DNA from: Flectonema sp. DT1601
Lineage: Eukaryota > Euglenozoa > Diplonemea > Diplonemida > Diplonemidae
Length of the DNA stretch: 64,000 bases
Direction of reading: 5' to 3'
Assembly (NCBI GenBank): GCA_964019425.1
Contig: OZ025800.1
Coordinates: 372,001-436,000, forward strand
The notes under the pieces are model-generated. The model was not told where the DNA came from. It saw only the letters and a list, made by a program, of their open reading frames with translations, and made no database searches. A program made the position numbers and the translations under genes. Shown piece by piece: positions 55,841 through 64,000 of this stretch. Position 1 is the stretch's first letter. The number at the start of each line of letters is the position of its first letter.

Positions 55841-56632
55841 CTACAACTCGTCAAGCTCGGCAAAGATGTCATCCTCTGGGTAGTCTCCAACAGTTACCTT
55901 GTCAGGTGTAGTAAAGCCTCCGTACTTCATTGGACATTCGAAGTAACGTTTTGTCTTCGCAGTTCCGTCGTTCTTACCGACTGGCTCATCAAACTGTACA
56001 CCAACCCAGAAGCCAGGTTTTAGTTCTGGAATCTTTCCAACATATTTGACAGTTGCTTTACGATCTCCAGGGAAAACAAGACAACGGTCACCTGATTTTA
56101 TTTTCGATGCTTCCTCAGCGAACTGCTCTGGATCGATTTCTTTTGGTTCCGCAGGAACGACACCCTCGTCTCTGAGTTTTTGTGCTCTGCGGATTTTCTC
56201 AGCTCTGACCGAGTTGTCACGTTTGTCATAATCCTCCTCAGACATTTCGTACTTCTTAACCAGACTGACATCAGTCCACTGACGGACGTTGTTAACAGCG
56301 TTTGGGTCTAAATCAACAGCGTGAATGGTCCAACCATCTCCTGGAGAGTAATAACCTAATTTTCTACTATCATCCATGTTGTCACAAACTAACTGTCCAT
56401 TCTGATCCTTTAGCTGTAAGATCATTAAATTACTATCAGTTCCAAAATGAGTTTGAATCTTCCACTTCAATTCAGATACAGTGCAGTGTCTATCAAAACG
56501 CTTCTCCATTACACCAGTAGTGTGAACAGAGTGAGTGATGTGTAGAATAACACAGTCATCATTCAAACTTCTGATGGCATCTCCCTGTCTAACTATTCCC
56601 AAATTGTAGGCTGCGGAGTTGCCGGACGACAT
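55841..56632 (-). CDS. TBCB: Tubulin-folding cofactor B (UBL + CAP-Gly)
   Basis: A 263-residue tubulin cofactor B. A ubiquitin-like domain lies at about 28-108, a helical linker at 125-175 and a CAP-Gly domain at about 178-248 with GFWVGVQFDEPVG and the signature GKNDGT (219-224). The protein ends in an acidic tail, GDYPEDDIFAELDEL; the DEL end resembles the DEI/DEM ends of other TBCB proteins, which help cofactor E bind and dissociate alpha-tubulin. The function is cytosolic tubulin folding and recycling. Length is normal and there are no introns. An acceptor-like AACCTTCAG ends 19 nt before the ATG (complement at 56652-56653). The beta-tubulin gene lies 3.5 kb upstream on the same strand. 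Confidence 0.97.
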   Translation of the reverse strand: MSSGNSAAYNLGIVRQGDAIRSLNDDCVILHITHSVHTTGVMEKRFDRHCTVSELKWKIQTHFGTDSNLMILQLKDQNGQLVCDNMDDSRKLGYYSPGDGWTIHAVDLDPNAVNNVRQWTDVSLVKKYEMSEEDYDKRDNSVRAEKIRRAQKLRDEGVVPAEPKEIDPEQFAEEASKIKSGDRCLVFPGDRKATVKYVGKIPELKPGFWVGVQFDEPVGKNDGTAKTKRYFECPMKYGGFTTPDKVTVGDYPEDDIFAELDEL

Positions 56633-57247
56633 TGTGTTTAATATTCAAGAGCTGAAGGTTTGTTTGTAGAAAGAAAAATTAGAAGTAAATTTTTTTTTTT
56701 TGTAAAATCATCATTTAACACTTGCTAAAGAGACAGTGGCTACAACGACGCTATTCAAATATCCTGACTGAAGGGAGTTAATTGTTTAAACATAACCAAC
56801 AATGATATAAATATATTGTATTGTATCAAAAAGTTTACTAATATAACAATTAGTAATTTATGATACATGTTGACTAAAAGACCGAAAGGAGGGAACTACA
56901 TAATATTTCCAGCAATAAAAAGACATCGAAGGAGGGTAACGATGTCACATATTTATTACTTCCCATGTGGACTCTCTGCTGCTTGAATGTTTGAAACGAG
57001 CAGTACCTTTAAAAGCTAAACAACTTACAAAATACAGAAACTGGTTTTTATTTATTTTTTTATTTTTATTTTTTTTTGTCAGGCGCTTTATTTTAAATTA
57101 ATTATGAATTTGTTCAGGAGAAAGAGGGCTCCTTCCTAGGAAATTGATCAGAGGACGGGGTTAAAGTTCTCTTTCTATACGAACAAATCATGCTCGCCAA
57201 AAAAAAAGAAGAAAAAAAAAAAAAAAAAGGCCATTTTCCATTTCTTC
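56633..57247. other. Intergenic, no gene seen
   Basis: About 615 bp of AT-rich DNA containing a dispersed repeat (56795-56890) and T/A runs. Confidence 0.6.
56795..56890. repeat. Dispersed AT-rich repeat, copy 2
   Basis: Matches 560-660 (ATGATATAAATATA, TTGTATCAAA, CAATTAGTAATTTATGA, GACTAAAAG). Confidence 0.6.
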
Positions 57248-57643
57248 CTATAGCAAACGTTGATCAACAGCAGGCAAGTAACGAAGAACTGCTAACGCTT
57301 TACTGTTAACACCGAGTGGTGAATCGGGCTGGATTAGTGTACCTGTGCATAATCTTTTGGGGATTCCAGAAGGACCATTTAAAGTAACCGTCTGTGCGAA
57401 CAGATAAGTTCCGATAGGAACAAATGTCGAACGCATTCCTTCAAAAGCATCAACAATAGACTCAGCTTTAGGAAGTGCTCTCTTTGCTATCGCCAAGACG
57501 GTGCTGCTAATAACAAGTTGAGGAAGTTCCTCAACCAGCGATACTGCGCATTCGCGGCTGAGGGCTAACAAACGTGGAACGATATCAAAATTACCAACAA
57601 CATTTGTTATCTTCGGAATGTCATTTCCAAGCTTTGGCGCCAA
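57248..57643 (-). pseudogene. Lipase class 3 C-terminal fragment
   Basis: A 131-codon open frame whose start APKLGND...NVVGNFDIVPRLL looks like the part of the lipase-3 (alpha/beta hydrolase) domain that carries the catalytic Asp (GNFDIVPR, D20). It is followed by FVPIGTYLF, the usual segment before the catalytic His. The first two thirds of such a domain, including the GxSxG serine motif, are not found in the 1.1 kb upstream, where the DNA is T runs. Either this is the last exon of a gene with unusual, distant 5' exons or, more likely, a truncated relic. An open frame at 57607-57933 overlapping its start is low-complexity and not supported. No clear acceptor precedes it. Confidence 0.55.
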
Positions 57644-58291
57644 ACACTTCCTAACTCAGCCAACGGGAAAACAGAGCACTTTTCTGTTTCAGAGTTAGAA
57701 CTCCTTGCTACGCAACTTTCTTTTTTTGACGATGAGAAAATAAATAATTTCTCAAAAAAAAAAAAAAAAAAAAAAAGGAAACTTATTAGCTGAACTTGAC
57801 AAAACAAGAAAAGGGAGACTCGAGAAGAATTGTACAGGTGAATTATGATAAAAAGTTCATGGCATAATGCCGCTAGCGATGTATGATACAATAAATCGTG
57901 TTTAACAGAATAAAACAGAAAACAAGACAACACAAAAAACAGTAAGTGCAGTTTGAGACGTCACTCTTTTGACTGTTTGAGCGCCGAAAGAAGAAATAAA
58001 ATGACTAACCTGACTTGGAGTCCTTTCCACCCAAAATTTGTTTTTTTTTTTTTTTTTTTTGTCTTTTTTTTTCGTGTCGAACTGCCGTTCACAGACACTC
58101 TAATTATTTACATCAGGGTAGGAAATAATAAGAAAAACAGAACCTAAAAAACATTAAGCAGGAGACAGGAAGAGCGTCCGCCTAAAGGATCTCCTCACAT
58201 TCATCCCTATTCTCTAATCTTCTTTTCCTAAAAAATGGAAAACAACTAAAATTAGATAATACATAAACACACACGCACGTTTTAACCAAAG

Positions 58292-58322
<31 letters not shown>

Positions 58323-58788
58323 ATTCTGATAAGGCCTATTATTTTATTATCAATAAAATAATAATAAAAAAATAAAAATAAAAATAAAAATAAAAAAGAA
58401 GAAACCACAATTGTTAATCAATTATAGTAATCAAAGCAAACGAAGAACCAGATGACCTCTGACTCATTCAAAAACACGATCAATAAAGACAATATTACTA
58501 AAGTATTTCCTCATCATTGCGTTGCCTTAATCGCAATATGAGAAAGAAGTTCTAAAAGAGACTAAGTATAAGATATTGAGACGAGGGAGAGGGGAATGTG
58601 AAAGTACAAAAACAAACAAAAACTACATATTACAAAAAATTTAAAAAGATTTATTAATTATTATTATTTTTTCTTTTTTTTCCCTCCCACATCCCTTACT
58701 TTATTAATGGAGATCGTCACCATTAGGATTCTTTCAAATAACATTCAATATTTTAAAATAAAAAAATAAAAAAATTTTAAAAAAATAC
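57644..58788. other. Intergenic, no gene seen
   Basis: About 1.1 kb of AT-rich DNA with T/A runs at 57754-57776, 58039-58060 and 58291-58318 and an AAATAA-type simple stretch near 58360-58400. Confidence 0.6.
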
Positions 58789-59685
58789 TTAAAACAGTCT
58801 CTTACTGAACGACTCTCTGTTTTTAGATGACCCACGAGAGAACATATGTTTAGCAAGGGGTTTAGTAGTGCCACGTGTCGTGGACGATCCACTTGTGGTC
58901 GTTGCAGCATTCGATGATTTCGGTGATAGAGAAGGAGCTTGTTGAGGAGCTACATAACTGGCAACATCACGAGAAGGAAGAGGTGATAATTCAGAATTAC
59001 GAACTCTTTGCCTTCGAACACAATGGAGAGCGGCACCTGGAGCAGGCCTGGCTATCCTTAATTCAGAAAGGTTTGAAGTATTGCTTTCTGTTTTTCTTAA
59101 CTCCCGTTCTCTATACGACTGAAGTGATTGACTAGTTCTTACTCTGGGAGATCGGAGAACACTCGGAGGGGAAGTTATCGGAGGAGACAACGGATCAACG
59201 TATTCTTTTTCAACACTATACTGAAGACTGTTCTTAGCTGGTGTTGTTTTAATACCCGCAGGTGGAGTAATAACCTCTGTCGGATAAGCTGGTCTAGGAG
59301 GCTCAAATTGTAGATATCTCTCAATACTGTCTGCGCTCCTTCGCAGCAGCTGCCCCTCACGCGCTGTTTCAAAGTGGATTGAAAATTTTTCCTCAGGAAC
59401 TTGTAAAGTATCTTTCTTTATCTTAAGTGGTGTTTCTGGTAACCTCAATTCCTCGACAACATCATTCAAAATACTTCCGACATCCAAACTTTTTGAACTT
59501 GCATCCAATGGGTCTTCTAAGGCGCTGATTGTTGGTGTGCTAGCTCCATAAGCACTTGCTACCCACCCACTGTCTTTAACTCTGATGTAGGAGCATTGTC
59601 CTTCCTCGGTTACCATTATCACCGGAAGACGAATGTCTTCCTCTGCATCGCTATCATCCCACGGGGATGGTTCGTCAGCATTCAT
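58789..59685 (-). CDS. Disordered orphan protein, 298 residues
   Basis: Not recognised. An acidic N-terminus (DEPSPWDDSDAEEDIRLP) leads into a short ordered-looking region (20-110), then a Pro/Ser/Thr/Arg-rich tail with SPP and SPR sites typical of regulated disordered proteins. No domain, signal peptide or membrane segment. Coding support comes from the length of the frame, the non-repetitive codon content and an acceptor-like CATCTTTATACAG ending 19 nt before the ATG (complement at 59705-59706), as for its neighbours. It lies between the lipase fragment and beta-tubulin on the same strand. Confidence 0.75.
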   Translation of the reverse strand: MNADEPSPWDDSDAEEDIRLPVIMVTEEGQCSYIRVKDSGWVASAYGASTPTISALEDPLDASSKSLDVGSILNDVVEELRLPETPLKIKKDTLQVPEEKFSIHFETAREGQLLRRSADSIERYLQFEPPRPAYPTEVITPPAGIKTTPAKNSLQYSVEKEYVDPLSPPITSPPSVLRSPRVRTSQSLQSYRERELRKTESNTSNLSELRIARPAPGAALHCVRRQRVRNSELSPLPSRDVASYVAPQQAPSLSPKSSNAATTTSGSSTTRGTTKPLAKHMFSRGSSKNRESFSKRLF

Positions 59686-59706
59686 TTGATGATGCTGACT
59701 AGCGCT

Positions 59707-60134
59707 GTATAAAGATGATTATTATTAATTGTTTTTAGGACAAAATCACATTTTTTTTTTTTTTACGACATCCCCTTACTAACATCACATCTATTGTTAT
59801 CAGCTGCTAGATAAGTATAAGTATCCAACTATTGGGATCTAAATCAAAGGTCATTACTACATTTCTCTTTTTGTTTTTTTTCTTTCCTCAGGTTCATTGT
59901 TTTGGTTTTAAAGTGCTTTTTTTTTTTTTTTTTTCTTTTCTTTTCTTTTTTTCAAAAACCAGTTTTGCCTGAATTCTTTATTTGTGACTCGATTTCTGAC
60001 AGGTATATCCACCTGCCGTAGCCGATTCGATCAAACAAGGAAAGGGAGGTAATGGGAAACAGGAAGACAACTATAACTCAGTGACTGAGATATAAATAAA
60101 AATAGAATGGGAAGCTAAAGAGAAATCAAGTTTT
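59707..60134. other. Intergenic, no gene seen
   Basis: About 430 bp between the disordered orphan and beta-tubulin, with T runs at 59750-59764 and 59918-59955. It would hold the tubulin 3' UTR and the next gene's acceptor region. Confidence 0.6.
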
Positions 60135-61568
<1,434 letters not shown>

Positions 61569-62074
61569 TTATTAGCTGTTGAAAATAATAAATAATCACC
61601 AAATACGGTTTCCCAAACCTGTGCCAAGCAAGTTGAAGGGGCCTGTTTTAGGATACTTGTCCTCGTTTTTTCTTTTTTTTTTCTTCTCTTGCATTTTCTT
61701 CTGTCATGACGAAAATAACAAACAAAAAAAAAAGGGAAAAGGGGGTAATACAGCGTTCTCCATTTCTCACTACAAAATGAAGGGTTTCTTTTTTTTTTTC
61801 TTTCTTTCTTTTTTTTTTTTTTTTTGATTCTTTCTTTGGCATCCCAGAAAAGGGAATGTTTCTTTTTTTTTTTTTTTTTTACATTAAAAACCCTTTGGCA
61901 AAAGAAAAAAAAAAAGAAAAAAAAACATCGTAAGTATATTAAACAAAAGTAGCAGTACAGTTAGTATTTTAGCTATATTAGCGGGGAGTTATCACTAATA
62001 AATAAATAATTAAATCAGATTTCCAGCTAAAGGTTAAGAGAGTTCCTCGGACCATACCTCTTTCCTGTTTTTTA

Positions 62075-62440
62075 GTACGAGGGGTCTGGGTAGCACCAGT
62101 AGAGAACCAAATCACAGAGATCGTGTTTTTATTCGAATCTGCTGAATAAACTCCCAGCTGTCCACCTTGCCCAGACAAACAGGTTGAAAAAAAAAAAAAG
62201 AAAAGAAATGATCAGGAGGTGTGAAATAAAATAAAAAATATCTTTTCCATTCCATCTATAAATAAACCCTTCTTCATGAAATAATCAATATGTGTCAAAC
62301 TGAACGAAAGAAAAAATAAAATAAATCCCGGAACCATTAGTATTGTAAAAAAGAATTACCGAAAGGCTTTAAAAAGAGTACTACGAACTTTGGGTAACAC
62401 GAATAGCTACCAAATCTGCAACATAATCAAAAGACAGGTC
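62075..62440. repeat. R element, divergent long copy
   Basis: Keeps TACGAGGGGTCTGGGTAG and CCACCTTGCCCAGA...AACAGGTTG, so the outer stem TCTGGGTA/TGCCCAGA is preserved, while the inner hairpin region has changed. Downstream similarity (CGAAAGAAAA, TTACCGAAAGGCTTT, TTTGGGTAACACGAATAGC) follows the long R copies at 36.2 and 37.0 kb. It is an older insertion 20 kb away from the R cluster. Confidence 0.75.
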
Positions 62441-62703
62441 CAGAAAAGGTAACGTAAACCGGCTTTGTTGTTGTTTTTTTTTTCCCCCAAAGGATGCGAT
62501 CTCACAAAGACCCAGATAACTCTTAGTGGAGTTCGACGACAAAAATCAACAAAACTCACTTCAACTAAAATAATTCGAAAACAGATATGAGTGATTGTTG
62601 TTTTTTTATTTATTGGAAAAACAGTTCAACGCAGCTAAGCGTTTGCCTTCTCAATTCTGTATATTTGGGTTTAATATATTAACAAAAAAACAAAAAAAAC
62701 AAA

Positions 62704-62731
62704 AATAATAATAATAATAATAATAATAATA
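62704..62731. repeat. TAA trinucleotide microsatellite
   Basis: Nine uninterrupted TAA/ATA units. Confidence 0.9.
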
Positions 62732-63133
62732 GCTTTCTGCCACCAAACTGTGCTCGCATAAAAATGGACAAGTTAACTATCAGTTTTACTTTTTTTTTTT
62801 TTTTTTTTTGTGAACAGGTAAACGCTTCGACTGGGGGGATAAAAAAAAGAAGAAAAAAAAATCCAAATCATCTTTACAGTCTAAATATGTCCACCACCAG
62901 TAGTTGCTGCTTGCCTGTGTTCTGCACATGAACGCAGTCCGACTCGGCTCACCGTGGATTTCACCAGCTCATCACTCTCAGCAGAACACTCATGTCATTC
63001 TTAGAAATCCTCAAAACTATTTGATAACTCGATGAGTATCTTATTCGTCTCTACAATTTACTTATAATCAGGAAAAAAGGGAATACCACGTAACGTATTG
63101 AAAGGTTAGAATTGAAAGACAAATTAAAATACA

Positions 63134-63172
63134 AGGGGGGAACTTTGATACGATACGAAAAGATTTATCTGG
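63134..63172. repeat. Short direct repeat, copy 1
   Basis: A G run followed by AACTTTGATACGATACGAAA and AGATTTAT, repeated at 63755-63790. Confidence 0.8.
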
Positions 63173-63438
63173 GAAGAATACTGCAGGTCTTTGCACAAAA
63201 AAAAATAAAAATACTGTCACCATGAAACAGAAGGCGTTGAACATTGCCTGGTTTCTTTGGTGGAGGCCACGTGAACGTAGTTGAGCACCTCTTGCCTACG
63301 CTACCGTAACAGTGAAAAACAGCTGTAAATTAAAATCAATGTGAAAAAAATAAAATGAAACCAAAGGTTAACAGTGGACGAACCCGACGTAAGGCTTTCC
63401 TAGACTACTCGAGTCTTCAGCGGTCCGCTCGGTGACAA

Positions 63439-63815
63439 GGGGGGGGGGGGGTTGTATGTTCGATTTTGTAAAAATTACAACTGTGTTGTATCATAAAAAC
63501 ATAAAGATAATTTAACATTAGTTTTAAATACAGTGACTAAGGGTGATGCGCGACTTAGCATATTAAAGTAACTATAGGTTTCGAGAGTAATCCATATACC
63601 TCTTACCTCTATTCTCTCTCATCAGTATGGTGTAGAAGTAAGTCAGTCAAATGTTGAGACTGAGTCATTCCAGTTTGCAGGACTGGAATGTAGTTACTTT
63701 GACAAGGGGGGGGGGGGGGGGACCTTTGAGCCTCTAGGGGGGGGGGGGGGGGGGGGGGGGGAACTTTGATACGATACGAAAAGATTTATAGGGGGGGGGG
63801 GGGGGTAGGGGGGGG
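63439..63815. repeat. Cluster of long G runs
   Basis: G runs at 63439-63451 (13), 63706-63721 (16), 63737-63761 (25), 63791-63805 (15) and 63808-63815 (8). All lie on the plus strand, that is C runs on the coding strand. The second copy of the AACTTTGATACGATACGAAA repeat lies between them (63762-63790). Strong G-quadruplex potential; run lengths may be unreliable in the assembly. Confidence 0.8.
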
Positions 63816-64000
63816 TACAAGCTGTCGATAAAGTACTTTTTCCGAATTTTGGTAAATATAACCTTCCCGGGGGCAAAAAATACCCAGGACCCCATCAGAA
63901 CCCCCAAAAATGTGATTTCGGGGCCGAAAAAACCTCGATTTGGCTGATTTCGGCAAAGGAATGAAAAATCTCAAAAAGTGTGGACCGTGTGGTACCTGGG

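Larger units (their letters stand above)
61578..64000. other. Right-end non-coding region
   Basis: About 2.4 kb with no supportable gene: T/A runs, a divergent R element (62075-62440), a TAA microsatellite, dispersed-repeat pieces and long G runs. The last 170 bases (63830-64000) are moderately GC-rich and unrecognised. Confidence 0.65.

Overview
The window is nuclear DNA of a unicellular eukaryote. It is intron-poor and its non-coding DNA is loaded with A and T homopolymers. Every host protein-coding gene I can support (20 loci, about 14 families) lies on the minus strand. In twelve of the thirteen families with a clear start (the alpha-galactosidases are the exception) a pyrimidine-rich 3'-splice-site-like sequence (CAG, once TAG) sits 12-33 nt before the chosen ATG. 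One-way gene order plus an acceptor at each start is what polycistronic transcription with spliced-leader trans-splicing looks like. The beta-tubulin has residues I associate with Euglenozoa (for example [18 protein letters not shown] and a C-terminal Tyr), and its cis-intron shows that cis-splicing also exists. A euglenozoan, perhaps diplonemid-like, is my best guess. No spliced-leader RNA gene was found here, so this remains inference.

Layout. 0.7-6.5 kb: a coiled-coil/zinc-knuckle orphan, a mitochondrial enoyl-CoA hydratase and a NOM1/Sgd1-type nucleolar protein. 9.2-10.3 kb: cysteine dioxygenase fused to an N-terminal ABM-like domain. 10.3-20.3 kb: a gene desert. 20.3-21.2 kb: a three-RRM protein. 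21.3-29.9 kb: a five-copy tandem array (unit about 1,364 bp) of a secreted Cys-rich protein, with a non-autonomous piggyBac element inserted between copies 2 and 3. 32.6-34.0 kb: a ZIP metal transporter. 35.3-42.9 kb: a repeat mosaic (blocks here called A, B and R), followed by a small Tc1/mariner-like MITE at 43.3 kb. 44.6-45.6 kb: an orphan. 46.4-53.7 kb: three tandem GH27 alpha-galactosidases with gene relics in the spacers. 54.0-61.6 kb: a divergent tail-anchored ALDH3-like protein, tubulin cofactor B, a lipase-3 fragment, a disordered orphan and beta-tubulin. 61.6-64.0 kb: repeats and long G runs.

Most genes are unrelated housekeeping genes, as expected of a directional cluster rather than a functional operon. 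TBCB and beta-tubulin (tubulin folding chaperone and client) lie 4 kb apart. The two multigene families, secreted Cys-rich protein and alpha-galactosidase, both encode secreted products and both expanded in tandem. Their repeat units carry pieces of the neighbouring gene (the RRM gene leader and the 3' end of the ALDH-like gene), which records where the duplication breakpoints fell. No retroviral, LTR or Polinton remains, rRNA, tRNA or CRISPR were recognised.
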